DNA of 64,000 bases from Nocardiopsis sp. FR4 (GCF_009830945.1 NZ_VWVV01000023.1:55362-119361); one strand, 5' to 3'. Numbered from the stretch's first letter, positions 20,111 through 29,157 are shown. The notes: generated from the sequence alone by a model not told the origin. Made by a program: numbers and translations.

Positions 20111-20173
20111 CCGCTTTTCCGGGGTGCGCGGTCCGCTCCGTCCCGGGGCGGCCGCGGCGCCCCTCCGGCGGAT

Positions 20174-20204
20174 GAGGCCCCCGAGGGATCCCCTCGGGGG
20201 CCTC
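20174..20204. terminator. Perfect 14-bp hairpin upstream of the RDD gene
   Basis: GAGGCCCCCGAGGG, loop ATC, then its exact complement. It is a second terminator-like stem 64 bases after the greA hairpin and 90 bases before the next start, so it could insulate the RDD gene or act in its leader. Confidence 0.6.
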
Positions 20205-20294
20205 GCACGTCATAGGCTCGGAGCGCGCGCGGGCCCGCACGCGCGCAGCCCCCGCAGGAGCACCCGCCAACGGAACTGAGGGACCCCCGTCGCC

Positions 20295-20921
20295 ATGTCC
20301 TCGCCCTACTGGAACCCCAAGGAACCACGCCCCGGCCCGTACCGGCCCCCGGGTTGGGCCCCCGGCGGCCCCGTGCCCGGACAGGGCGCTCCCCCGCCCG
20401 GCTGGGGTCCGCCCGTCCCCGGCCCGGTTCCCGGACACGGAGCGGCCCCGGGGCGGGGCGCCGCCCCCGAACCGGCCACCCTGGGCCGCCGCCTCGCCGC
20501 CCGGCTCATCGACTACGTGCTCGCGGTCGTGGCCGCCGCGGCCTTCTTCGTCGTCATGATCCTCGTGACGGTGGCCCTCACCGGGAACGAGGAGACCAGC
20601 GACGCCGAGGCCAACCTGTGGGCCCTGCTGTTCGTGTTCGGCTGGGGCCTGCTGCTGTTCTTCTACGACTGGCTGTACCTGGTCACCTGGGGACGCACGC
20701 TCGGCAAGATGATGGTCGGGGTCAAGGTGGTCAGCGCCGCCGACGGCGGCAGGCTCAGCCAGGGTCAGGCGATGGGCCGGGCCGCGTTCTTCGGCCTGCC
20801 CCAGTCGCTGCCCTGCGTGGGCCACGTCTTCACCCTGGCCGAGTCCCTGGCCGCCCTCAGCGACCGGCGCGCTCGCACCCTGCACGACCGGGTCGCCGGG
20901 ACCGTGGTCATCCGCGCCTGA
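20295..20921 (+). CDS. RDD-family membrane protein
   Basis: A 208-residue protein. Residues 1-60 are Pro/Gly-rich and cytosolic (repeats of PGPxPG). The RDD domain begins TLGRRLAARLIDYVLAVVAA and contains the defining Arg/Asp residues; three to four membrane helices follow, including LLFFYDWLYLVTWGRTLGKMMVGVKVV. The C-terminus ends with RARTLHDRVAGTVVIRA, typical of the family. RDD proteins have varied and mostly unproven roles, some in Na+/H+ exchange or envelope processes. It ends 17 bases from the convergent secreted-protein gene. Confidence 0.9.
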   Translation: MSSPYWNPKEPRPGPYRPPGWAPGGPVPGQGAPPPGWGPPVPGPVPGHGAAPGRGAAPEPATLGRRLAARLIDYVLAVVAAAAFFVVMILVTVALTGNEETSDAEANLWALLFVFGWGLLLFFYDWLYLVTWGRTLGKMMVGVKVVSAADGGRLSQGQAMGRAAFFGLPQSLPCVGHVFTLAESLAALSDRRARTLHDRVAGTVVIRA

Positions 20922-20938
20922 ACCGGCGCCGGCGCCCC

Positions 20939-22324
20939 CTACAGCTCCGCGCAGTCGGGGGCGTCGGCGCCGCCCTCGGCGAACACCGCCGGAACGTAGT
21001 GCTCCTCGCCGATGCGGTACCAGGTGTTCGCGCTTCCCCCCGGCCCCCGCACCTGCTCGCCGGAGGTCTGGCAGGCCACGTCGACGTGGGCGCTGTGCGC
21101 GGCCAGGCCCACCTCGGCGTACTGCGTGCCCGGGCCCCGGCGCACGGTCACCGGGTCGTACCGGCTGTCGGTGCCGATCCGGGCGTGCCGCAGGTACTCC
21201 CCGGTCCAGAGGTAGTCGACCCGCACCCACCCGTTGGTGGGCAGGCGCAGCCCGTCCCGGAAGGCGCCGTCGGCCAGGTCGATCCCGGCGGGGTTGCGCA
21301 CGCGCCGGCCGAACCCGTCCAGGCCGCCGTTGTGCCCCTCGGCGTAGGCCGCCTGGGCCTGGGGGCGCCCCCGGTCCAGGTCGCGCCAGGACTCGCGCCG
21401 GGCGTTCCAGTGGTCGTCCCGGATGTTCCACGGGCCCACGTCCCACACCGGCAGGTAGGCGCAGCGCGGCCGGTGGCCCTCGGTGTCGCCCGTGCCCTGG
21501 GGGCCCAGCGCGCCGGTGGTGCACACCCGCACCGTGTACTCGCCCTCGCCCCGGGAGGCCAGCCCCCGGCGGGAGGGCAGCGCCGCGAAGTAGTCGTTCT
21601 CCCGCACCCGGTGGCCGTTGGCGGTGCTGCTGCCGACCAGGCCGATCCGGGTGGCGAACAGCCTCGCCGAGAACGGCGCGGCGGGTTCGGCGGTCTCACC
21701 CTCCTCCGGGGCGTCCGCCCCGGAGCCGCCGGGCTCGCCGCCGCTGCTCTCCAACCGGCGCAGGTAGAGACCGGTGACGGCGGTGCGGTTCCCGTCGACC
21801 TCCACCCGCAGCTGCACCCGGGAGACGTCGCGCGGGAGCGCCACCCGGCCGCCCTCCTCCCCGGTGGGATGCCACTCGGTCCACATGCCGTCGGAGCGGA
21901 CGCCGCGCAGCTCGGTGAGCACGTCCTCCGCCCGCCCGTCGGTACGCACCCGCACGTCGACCGTGTCGGTGGGGGCGTCCAGGGGCTGCTCGGGCAGGAT
22001 CGCCAGACCGGCGTAGCGCGGTTCGGCCCCCGGCGACCGGTAGGTGCGCACCCCGGTGTCCCCGGCGCTCTCCTCGTCCAGGCGCAGCGCCCCGGACTCC
22101 AGGACCAGGCCGACGCGGTCGGCGGCGGCCAGGTCCTGGCGGAGCCACTCCCCGTGCGCGAGGGCCGGCGCCGGGGCCAGCGTCAGGAGGAGGGCCGCGG
22201 CGCCCAGGGACGCCAGGGCCCGCACCCCCGCCGCCGCGGTGCGGGCGGCGGGGGTGCGGGCGGTGAAGGCCCCGGGAGGACCGGAAACGGTGGCGGTGGC
22301 GCGTGCGCGCCTGGGATCGGACAT
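20939..22324 (-). CDS. Secreted protein with C-terminal SH3-like domain
   Basis: A 461-residue protein from ATG 22324. A long basic n-region and hydrophobic stretch (about 38-60, ALASLGAAALLLTLAPAPALA) form a Sec signal. The middle is a beta-sandwich-like region (AEDVLTELRGVRSDGMWTEWHP). The C-terminal half contains FATRIGLVGSSTANGHRV, CAYLPVWDVGPWNIRDDHWN, AEGHNGGLDGFGRRVRNPAGIDLADG, then VTVRRGPGTQYAEVG, a bacterial SH3-like module, with Cys pairs. The same block occurs in secreted Streptomyces proteins often labelled amidase- or peptidase-associated; no catalytic residues are evident here. Wall binding outside the cell is the likely role, by inference. Confidence 0.75.
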   Translation of the reverse strand: MSDPRRARATATVSGPPGAFTARTPAARTAAAGVRALASLGAAALLLTLAPAPALAHGEWLRQDLAAADRVGLVLESGALRLDEESAGDTGVRTYRSPGAEPRYAGLAILPEQPLDAPTDTVDVRVRTDGRAEDVLTELRGVRSDGMWTEWHPTGEEGGRVALPRDVSRVQLRVEVDGNRTAVTGLYLRRLESSGGEPGGSGADAPEEGETAEPAAPFSARLFATRIGLVGSSTANGHRVRENDYFAALPSRRGLASRGEGEYTVRVCTTGALGPQGTGDTEGHRPRCAYLPVWDVGPWNIRDDHWNARRESWRDLDRGRPQAQAAYAEGHNGGLDGFGRRVRNPAGIDLADGAFRDGLRLPTNGWVRVDYLWTGEYLRHARIGTDSRYDPVTVRRGPGTQYAEVGLAAHSAHVDVACQTSGEQVRGPGGSANTWYRIGEEHYVPAVFAEGGADAPDCAEL

Positions 22325-22453
22325 GCTGGTCTGGCCTCGCTGAACACGTGGAGCGGCAGAATTGATCACACTCAGTAAGCATTCTGGACGGTGCGTGCTC
22401 AAGCAGGGCGTCTCGGGTGTCGGTACGGGGAGGGTAAAGGTCCGCCCTGGTGG

Positions 22454-22809
22454 CGGGCGCACGGTCCGCCCGTCCGGCTCCTGGCGCCGGGGATCGAGGG
22501 CGTGCTCGCCGCGGGTCCGGCCCGCCTCGGGTCGCCGCGGCACCTCGTGCGGGAACTCCGCGCACGCCGCGTCTGCGTCAGCGCCGGACCCGGAGGCGGG
22601 GTGGGGCAGGACCACCGCACGGGCAGCCCGGACTCCAGCGGCGAGCGGATGACGCGGGCCCGGTCGGGGGTGGACCGGCAGTAGTCGCGGTACCCGTTGC
22701 GGCAGAGCCCGGGGACGATCAGACCCTCATCCCCGTAGTACCGCAACGACCTGGCACTGACCCCGCTGGCCCTGGAGGCTTCACCGATCTCCACGTGCGG
22801 GGACGGCAC
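22454..22809 (-). pseudogene. MerR-family regulator remnant
   Basis: From GTG 22809 the frame encodes a clear MerR winged-helix (VEIGEASRASGVSARSLRYYGDEGLI, GYRDYC, RVIRSPLESGLPVR). After LPVR at about 22633 it loses similarity. In another frame the expected continuation appears in worn form (VLPHPASGSG, CAEFPHEVPRRPEAGRTRGEHAL for a coiled-coil dimer helix), and the usual residues between LPVR and LPH are missing. So a frame-breaking deletion plus decay has inactivated it. Its former target may be the MerR-type promoter at 14546; that link is speculative. Confidence 0.7.
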
Positions 22810-22894
22810 CGGGGCGCTTCGCGGGCTTACCGGCGCGCTGGACCGCGGCGGAAGCCGAGGACGCGCGCAGGCGTGGGCACCCCGTTCCGCCGTG

Positions 22895-24046
22895 CTAGGA
22901 GAAGGCCAGCAGGCAGGCGGTGAACCCGTGCACGTGGTTCACGCCGCCGACGGGCCCGATCTCCCCAGCGGCGAAGAACCCGGCGACGGCGTCGACGCCC
23001 AGGACCCGGTGCACGGCGAGGACGTCGTGGTCGGCGTGCGGGAAGAGCGAGGCTCCGCGGCCGTTGCAGGAGAAGAGCAGCCCGGCGCCGACGGGGTGCT
23101 GGGCGCCGAAGTCGGAGAGCCGCCGGGCGAGGTCCTCGTCGGCGGTCCCGGCGTCGCGGACCTGGAAGCGGACGGTCTGGCCGACCTCGACCATGTCGCC
23201 GACGGTGAGGGCGCCGAGTTCGGGGTCGGCCCCGGCGAGGGTGCGGATGAGGAAGTCGCCCTGGTCGTGGTGGTCGGCGTACTCGTCCATGGCGATGCCG
23301 ATGTGCAGGCCCTGTTCGGCCAGCGCGCGGTCCTCCTCGGAGAGCTCCTCGACCAGCTCCTCCAGCTTCTGGTAGGCGTTGGTGCCCGCGAGTTCCAGCA
23401 GGAGGTTGCCCTCGGACTTGGTGACGGTCATGGGCGGCCCGACGGGGCGGCAGCCCTGGCTGACCACGGCGCCCAGGACGTTCTCACCGCCGACGAGGAC
23501 GCCGACCGCTCCGTTCTCGGCCACCTCGCCCTCGCAGAAGAGCCGCACGGACTCCTCACCGCGCATCCCGTCGGCCATGCCGCCGACGATGGGCAGGCCG
23601 CCGAGGGCCTCGGTGGACTCGCGCACGAAGGCCTGGGTGGGGAACTCGTAGGGGTTGGTGAGCAGGATGGCGGCGCGGTCGCGCGGCCCGGGCTCGTGCA
23701 TCCCGACGACGGCCAGGTGGTCGCCCTCGATGATGGTGTCCAGACGGAACGGGGTGATCTCCACGCCGGGCAGGCTCGCGCACCACACGCTCACCGAGCC
23801 CTGGCCCTCCACGCCCCGGCCGCCGCCGATGACGCCGGTGGAGCTGCACCCCAGGGTGGCGGCGTCCCCGGCCAGCTCCATGACGCGCCTGCCCGCGAGG
23901 GTGACCTCCTCGGTGTCGGCGCCGCAGACGAAGAAGCACACCAGGTCGGCGGGGCCGTCCACCTGTTCCAGCGCGTCCGTCACGGCCCGCTCGGCCGCGT
24001 TCACGAGGTCGGCTCCCGTCGTCAGTGCATCGCCGAAACGCGCCAC
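22895..24046 (-). CDS. FIST-domain sensor protein
   Basis: A 383-residue protein with FIST_N (about 10-215, GCSSTGVIGGGRGVEGQGSVSVWCASL; VGGMADG) and FIST_C (about 225-365, GTNAYQKLEELVEEL; GLLFSCNGRGASLFP; GFFAAGEIGPVGGVNHVHGFTACLLAF). FIST proteins are intracellular small-ligand sensors, thought to bind amino-acid-like molecules, normally next to signal-transduction genes. Here no kinase or GGDEF is fused; the nearest regulator is the MocR gene 54 bases upstream on the same strand. Start GTG 24046. Function of this stand-alone form is not known. Confidence 0.88.
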   Translation of the reverse strand: MARFGDALTTGADLVNAAERAVTDALEQVDGPADLVCFFVCGADTEEVTLAGRRVMELAGDAATLGCSSTGVIGGGRGVEGQGSVSVWCASLPGVEITPFRLDTIIEGDHLAVVGMHEPGPRDRAAILLTNPYEFPTQAFVRESTEALGGLPIVGGMADGMRGEESVRLFCEGEVAENGAVGVLVGGENVLGAVVSQGCRPVGPPMTVTKSEGNLLLELAGTNAYQKLEELVEELSEEDRALAEQGLHIGIAMDEYADHHDQGDFLIRTLAGADPELGALTVGDMVEVGQTVRFQVRDAGTADEDLARRLSDFGAQHPVGAGLLFSCNGRGASLFPHADHDVLAVHRVLGVDAVAGFFAAGEIGPVGGVNHVHGFTACLLAFS

Positions 24047-24100
24047 CAGCTGCCACCCCCGGTCTCACCGGCCCTCACGGCCGGACGCAGGACTCCACCG

Positions 24101-25546
24101 TCACGCCCATTCTTCCACCTCGGTGCCGCCCAGGGACCCCCGCTGGCGCGCGAGTGCCCGCCCGATGGCGCGCGCTCCGTCGGGGAAGGCGCCGGGGCGG
24201 GGCCCGGAGTAGTTGAGTCGGAGGTAGGCCCCGGCCGGTTCGGCGGGGAACCACTCCTCGCCCTGGGAGACCACCACCCCGGCCCGCTCGCAGTCCCGGA
24301 CCAGCCGGGCCACGTCGGTGGTGTCCGGCATCCGGCACCAGAGGTTGAGCCCTCCCTCCGGCACGGACTCCGGCCGCAGGTCGGGGGCGTGCTCGCGCAG
24401 CGCGCCGAGGAGCAGGTCCCGGCGCGCGGCCAGCTGCTGGCGCAGGCCCCGCAGGTGGGTGCGCCAGGCGGGCTGGGTGACGACGTCGAGCGCGACGGCC
24501 TGGAGGAGCCCGCTGACGTACATGGCCTCGGCCTGGGCGTCGGCGAGCAGGCGTTCGCGGGCCGGTCCGCGGGCGAGGACCCCGGCCACGCGCACGGACG
24601 GGGAGACGCTCTTGGTCAGCGAGCGCAGGTAGACGACGTGGCCGCCGTCGTCGCGGGCCGCGACGGGGACCGCCTCCCCGGTGATGGCGAAGTCGTGCGC
24701 CCAGTCGTCCTCGACCAGGAAAGCGCCGTGCGCGCGGACCACGTCCAGGACCCGGTCGGCCAGGTCGGACGGCCACCGGGCGCCGGTGGGGTTGGCGAAG
24801 GTGGGCTGGGCGTAGAACGCGCGCGCCCCGGTCCGCTCGAAGGCCCGCGCCAGCTCCTCGGGGTCGGGGCCGCGGGCGCCGCTGGGCACGGGCACGACCC
24901 GCACCCCCGCCCGCGCGGCGGCCAGGATCGCCCCCCAGTAGGTCGGCGACTCCAGCAGGAGCGGTCGGCCCGCGCCGACCAGGGCGCGGAAGGCGGTGCT
25001 GAGCCCGCTCTGGCTGCCGGGGAAGACGACGACGTCGCCGGGCGCCGGCGGCGTGACGCCGACCGGGGTGGCGGCGGCGAGCTCGGCCGCGAACCACGCC
25101 TGGAGTTCGGGCAGACCGGCCGAGGGCGGACGCGCCACGGCGGCGTCGCCGCGCGAGGCGCGGGCGAAGGCGGCCCGCACCAGGCGCCCGGGCAGCAGTT
25201 CCCGGTCCGGGTAGCCCGAGTGCAGCGCGATGACGTCGTTGGGGACGGTGCGCAGCGCCGCGGGCCGGCCGGGGGCGCGGTCGCGCGGCGATCCGAGGGC
25301 CGCGGTCTGCCACCCGTAGTCGTGGGGTCGGGCCACGCGGACCGCGCGGACGAAGGTCCCCACGCCGGGTCGGCTCTCCACCATCCCCTGGGCCGCCAGG
25401 ACGCGCAGCGCCTTCTGTACGGTGACCGGGCTGGCGCCGTACCGCGCGACCAGGGCCCGGGTGGACGGCAGCCGGGCCCCCGGCGCGGCGGTGGCGATCC
25501 ACTCCCGCAGGTCCCGCACGATCCGCGCACTGCTATCGTTATTCAT
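24101..25546 (-). CDS. MocR-type GntR regulator with aminotransferase-like domain
   Basis: A 481-residue PLP-binding regulator. Residues 1-75 are a GntR winged helix (ARLPSTRALVARYGASPVTVQKALRVLAAQGMVESRPGVGTF). Residues about 100-475 are a fold-type I aminotransferase domain with FYAQPTFANPTGARW, FLVEDDWAHDF and the PLP-lysine motif SLTKSVSPSVRVAG. Such proteins use PLP or an amino acid as effector. ATG 25546 shares the tetranucleotide CATG with the start of the divergent EamA exporter, so it almost certainly controls that gene. TACTGT at 8 bases upstream of its ATG is a possible -10 box, implying a leaderless transcript. Confidence 0.92.
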   Translation of the reverse strand: MNNDSSARIVRDLREWIATAAPGARLPSTRALVARYGASPVTVQKALRVLAAQGMVESRPGVGTFVRAVRVARPHDYGWQTAALGSPRDRAPGRPAALRTVPNDVIALHSGYPDRELLPGRLVRAAFARASRGDAAVARPPSAGLPELQAWFAAELAAATPVGVTPPAPGDVVVFPGSQSGLSTAFRALVGAGRPLLLESPTYWGAILAAARAGVRVVPVPSGARGPDPEELARAFERTGARAFYAQPTFANPTGARWPSDLADRVLDVVRAHGAFLVEDDWAHDFAITGEAVPVAARDDGGHVVYLRSLTKSVSPSVRVAGVLARGPARERLLADAQAEAMYVSGLLQAVALDVVTQPAWRTHLRGLRQQLAARRDLLLGALREHAPDLRPESVPEGGLNLWCRMPDTTDVARLVRDCERAGVVVSQGEEWFPAEPAGAYLRLNYSGPRPGAFPDGARAIGRALARQRGSLGGTEVEEWA

Positions 25547-26504
25547 GACAGACAACAGTAGCGCTACTCGTCCGCGACCGCAGGCGCTATCCCAGCGGGC
25601 CGGGCTGTGGTGGGGTCTGCTCGGGATCACCGCCTTCTCGTTCACCCTCCCCCTCACCCGGGCCGCCGTCGACGACGGCGGGATGTCACCGCTGTTCGTC
25701 GGCTCCGGCCGCGCGGTGGTCGCCGCCCTGCTCGCCGCCGCGGCGCTGGCGCTCACCCGGCAGCGCTTGCCCCGCGGGAGCCAGTGGGCGCGCCTGGCGG
25801 TCGTCGCCGCTGGCGTGGTCGTGGGCTTCCCCGTGCTGACCTCCTTCGCGATGACCGCGGTCCCGGCCAGCCACGGCGCCGTCGTGGTCGCGCTCCTTCC
25901 GGCCGCGACCGCGGTGACGGCCGTGCTGCGCGAACGCGAACGGCCCCCGGGCCGGTTCTGGGCCGTGGCCGCCGTCGGCGCGCTCGCCGCGGTCGCGTTC
26001 GCCTCGGCGCGGGGCGGGTTCGGCGGCCCGCACTGGTCCGACCTGCTCCTGCTCGGCGCGGTCGCGGCGGCCGGGATCGGCTACGCCGAGGGCGGGCTCC
26101 TGGCCCGTGAGCTCGGCGCCTGGCAGACCATCTCCTGGGCGCTCGTGCTCTCCGTCCCGCTGATGTGCGCCCTCACCGCCGTCACGGCGGTGCGGCACCC
26201 CCCGGCCGCCACCGCTGCGGAGTGGACCGCCTTCGCCTACCTCGGCGTGGTGAGCATGTTCCTCGGCTTCTTCGCCTGGTACCGCGGCCTGGCGGTCGGA
26301 CCGATGTCCCGGGTCAGCCAGGTGCAGCTCGTCCAGCCCGTGCTGAGCGTGTGCTGGGCCGCGCTGTTCCTGGGCGAGCCGCTCACCTGGCCCACCGTCC
26401 TCGGCGGGGCCGCCGTGGTGCTGTGCGCGGGCGCGGCCGTACGGGTCCGGCTCGGATCCGGTGCGGCCCCCGCGCGTCGGACGGGCCCCGGCGGTTGCGG
26501 ATAG
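25545..26504 (+). CDS. EamA-type DMT metabolite exporter
   Basis: A 319-residue inner-membrane transporter with about ten hydrophobic helices and two EamA repeats (about 18-150 and 165-295). Typical blocks are WWGLLGITAFSFTLPLTRAAV, VPASHGAVVVALLPAATAV near the end of repeat 1, and FFAWYRGLAVGPMSRVSQVQLVQPVLSVCWAALFLGEPL in repeat 2. The family exports amino acids or other small metabolites. ATG 25545 overlaps the divergent MocR start; TATCGT 6-11 bases upstream looks like a -10 box, so the mRNA is probably leaderless. The MocR partner suggests an amino-acid- or vitamin-B6-related substrate. Confidence 0.9.
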   Translation: MTDNSSATRPRPQALSQRAGLWWGLLGITAFSFTLPLTRAAVDDGGMSPLFVGSGRAVVAALLAAAALALTRQRLPRGSQWARLAVVAAGVVVGFPVLTSFAMTAVPASHGAVVVALLPAATAVTAVLRERERPPGRFWAVAAVGALAAVAFASARGGFGGPHWSDLLLLGAVAAAGIGYAEGGLLARELGAWQTISWALVLSVPLMCALTAVTAVRHPPAATAAEWTAFAYLGVVSMFLGFFAWYRGLAVGPMSRVSQVQLVQPVLSVCWAALFLGEPLTWPTVLGGAAVVLCAGAAVRVRLGSGAAPARRTGPGGCG

Positions 26505-26513
26505 GTTCGGGGT

Positions 26514-27941
26514 GTGAGCGCCCTCCCCGAACCCCCGCCCCCGCCGCCGCTCCCGCGCACCCTCGCGGAGCTGCGCGAGTCCGGACACACGCACCGCCCG
26601 GTCGCCGCCGAGGTGCGCGAGAACCTGCTCCGGCGGATGGGTTCGGGGCAACCCCGCTTCCCCGGCGTGCACGGGTTCGACTCCACCGTGCTGCCGCAGG
26701 TGGAGCGGGCCCTGCTCGCCGGGCACGACATCGTGCTCCTGGGCGAGCGCGGCCAGGGCAAGACCCGGCTGATCCGCACCCTGGCGGCCCTGCTCGACGA
26801 GTGGTCGCCCGCCGTGGCCGGGTGCCCGGTCAACGACCACCCCTATGCCCCGGTCTGCCCCTCCTGTGTGCGCCGCGCCGCCCGGGAGGGCGACGCGCTG
26901 CCCGTGGTGTGGCGGCACCGCGGGCAGCGCTACGGCGAGAAGCTGGGCACACCCGACACCGGGGTGGGCGAGCTGGTGGGCGACGTGGACCCGGCGCGGC
27001 TGGCCCAGGGTCTGTCGCTGGGCGACCCGGACACCATCCACTACGGCCTGGTGCCGCGCGCGAACCGGGGCGTGTTCTGCGTCAACGAGCTGCCCGACCT
27101 GCCCGCCCGGGCCCAGGTGGCGCTGTTCAACGTGCTGGAGGAACGGGACCTGCAGGTGCGCGGCTACAGCCTGCGGCTGCCCCTGGACCTGCTGCTCGTG
27201 GCGAGCGCCAACCCCGAGGACTACACCAGCCGGGGGCGCATCGTCACCCCGCTCAAGGACCGCTTCGGCGCGCAGGTGCGCACGCACTACCCGCTGACCC
27301 TGGCCGACGAGCTGGCGCTCGTCCGGCAGGAAGCGGCCCTGCCCGAGGGCACGGTCGTGCCCGCGCACCTGCTGGAGGCGGTGGCGCGCTTCACCCGGCT
27401 GGTGCGCGCATCCAAGAAGGTGGACGCGCGGTCGGGGGTCTCGGTGCGCTTCGCGATCGCGGCGGCCGAGACGGTGGCGGCCTCGGCGCTGCGCCGGGCC
27501 GCGCTGTCGGGCGAGGAGGTCCCGGTGGCCCGGGTGTGCGACCTGCCCGCGGCGGTGGAGCCCCTGCTGGGCAAGGTCGAGTTCGAGCTGGAGGCGGAGG
27601 GGCGCGAGGCGGAGGTCCTGCACGCGCTGCTGCGCCGGGCCGTGGCGGAGACCTTCCGCGCCCGCCTTGGGGAGGCGGACCTGTCCGCGCTCAGCGACCG
27701 CTTCTCGGGCGGCGGAACGGTGGAGACCGGAGACCTGGTCGGCGCCGCCGAACTGCTGCGCCGGGTGGGTGCCGTGCCGGGGCTGGCCGCGATGATCGGC
27801 CGCGCCGCGCCGGAGGCCGAGGACGGCCCGCCCACACCGGGGCTGGCCGCCGCCGTGGTGGAGTTCGCGCTGGAGGGCCTGTACCTGGAGCGGCGCCTGT
27901 CCAAGGACGCCCTGCCCGACGGAGGGGTGTACCGCTTCTGA
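26514..27941 (+). CDS. MoxR/magnesium-chelatase-like AAA+ ATPase
   Basis: A 475-residue AAA+ protein from GTG 26514, nine bases after the exporter stop. Walker A is GERGQGKT (residues 77-84) and the Walker B/sensor region is NRGVFCVNELPDL with PLDLLLVASANPEDYTSRGRIVTPLKDRFG. An insertion between them holds a CPSC motif plus an earlier Cys and His (GCPVNDHPYAPVCPSC), possibly a metal site. A helical lid and C-terminal extension follow. It forms a two-gene unit with the VWA gene 64 bases downstream; MoxR-VWA pairs act as chaperone-like machines that insert cofactors or remodel partner proteins. The client is not evident from neighbours. Confidence 0.88.
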   Translation: MSALPEPPPPPPLPRTLAELRESGHTHRPVAAEVRENLLRRMGSGQPRFPGVHGFDSTVLPQVERALLAGHDIVLLGERGQGKTRLIRTLAALLDEWSPAVAGCPVNDHPYAPVCPSCVRRAAREGDALPVVWRHRGQRYGEKLGTPDTGVGELVGDVDPARLAQGLSLGDPDTIHYGLVPRANRGVFCVNELPDLPARAQVALFNVLEERDLQVRGYSLRLPLDLLLVASANPEDYTSRGRIVTPLKDRFGAQVRTHYPLTLADELALVRQEAALPEGTVVPAHLLEAVARFTRLVRASKKVDARSGVSVRFAIAAAETVAASALRRAALSGEEVPVARVCDLPAAVEPLLGKVEFELEAEGREAEVLHALLRRAVAETFRARLGEADLSALSDRFSGGGTVETGDLVGAAELLRRVGAVPGLAAMIGRAAPEAEDGPPTPGLAAAVVEFALEGLYLERRLSKDALPDGGVYRF

Positions 27942-28005
27942 GAGGTCTACCACCCCGGCGATCCGGGAAGGCACTGGTGCGTAGGCGCGCGATTCGGGAA
28001 GGCGG

Positions 28006-29157
28006 GTGCGTGTGAGGTTCCGGTACCGGGCGTACATGGGCGGGCCCGACCCCCTGGCCGAACCCGACCCGCCCCCGGAGGAGGCCGTGGCCGCGGCCCG
28101 CGAGCTGCTGGGGCTGATCGCCCCGGCCCTGGACGGACCCGCGGGCACCCCCGAGCTGGTCGCCCTGGAGCGTGCCCTGACCCGCTACGCCGACGGCGAC
28201 CGCGGCGCCCTCGGCGCGCTGGACGCCGTCGGACTGGGCCGCCTGCTGGAGCGGGAGCTGGGCCGCGAGGCGGGCCTGGCCCTGGGACGGCTGGACGAGG
28301 CCGACCACGGGCTGAGCCCGCGCGAACTGCGCCGCCTGGGCGAGGTGGCGCTGCGCGACGTGGAGGCCGCGCGGCTCGGACGCGGCGGCCGGGACGGCTC
28401 CCACCGGGGAGGCGGCGCGCCCGGCGGCGAGCCCACCGGGGTTCCGCTGCCCTTCGACGGGGACCGGGACCTGGACGCGGTCGCGACCGTGCGGGAGGCG
28501 GCGCTGCGCCGGTCCCGGCCCGGTGAGCGGGACGCGGTGCTGCGCACCGAGGACCTGCGGGCGGCCGGGACCGAACCCGTGGAGGCCGCCGCGGTCTCCC
28601 TGCTCGTGGACCTGTCCCACTCGATGGTGACGCGCTCCCTGCACGAGGCCGCCACCCGCACGGCACTGGCCCTGCACACCCTGGTGGCGACGCGCCGACC
28701 GCAGGACCGGCTGCACCTGGTCGGCTTCGGGGAGCGGGCCCGGGAGCTGTCCGTGGGCGCGCTCGTGGCCCACGACTGGCGCCGGGTCCCGGGCACGAAC
28801 CTGTACCACGCCCTGCGGCTGGCCCGCGCCCACCTGCGGCGGCACGGCGGGCTGCGCCCGCAGGTGCTGGTGGTCACCGACGGCGAGCCCACCGCCCATC
28901 TGGGCGAGGACGGAGACGCCCGGTTCGCCTGGCCCGCCTCCCCGCGCACGGTGGAGCTGACCGTCGCCGAGCTGGACGCGACCCTGCGCCAGGGCGCGGA
29001 GGTGACCTTCTTCCTGCTCGCGGACGACCCCCGGCTGCGCGGGTTCCAGGCGCTGGTGGAGCGGCGGCGCGGCGTGCGGGTGGTGCACGCCGACTCCGAG
29101 GCGCTGGGCCCGCTGGTGGTGGACAGCTACCTGGGCCGCCGGAACCAGGGCGTGTAG
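28006..29157 (+). CDS. VWA-domain protein, partner of the MoxR ATPase
   Basis: A 383-residue cytosolic protein (GTG 28006 with GGAAGG upstream; GTG 28012 also possible). The N-terminal half is helical and charged with a GGRDGSHRGGGAPGGEP linker. The C-terminal von Willebrand A domain (about 200-375) keeps a full MIDAS: DLSHS, the Thr in PGTNLYHAL, and VVTDGEPTAH. No signal peptide or membrane segment. The MIDAS-bearing protein typically bridges the AAA+ ring and its client. Confidence 0.88.
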   Translation: MRVRFRYRAYMGGPDPLAEPDPPPEEAVAAARELLGLIAPALDGPAGTPELVALERALTRYADGDRGALGALDAVGLGRLLERELGREAGLALGRLDEADHGLSPRELRRLGEVALRDVEAARLGRGGRDGSHRGGGAPGGEPTGVPLPFDGDRDLDAVATVREAALRRSRPGERDAVLRTEDLRAAGTEPVEAAAVSLLVDLSHSMVTRSLHEAATRTALALHTLVATRRPQDRLHLVGFGERARELSVGALVAHDWRRVPGTNLYHALRLARAHLRRHGGLRPQVLVVTDGEPTAHLGEDGDARFAWPASPRTVELTVAELDATLRQGAEVTFFLLADDPRLRGFQALVERRRGVRVVHADSEALGPLVVDSYLGRRNQGV

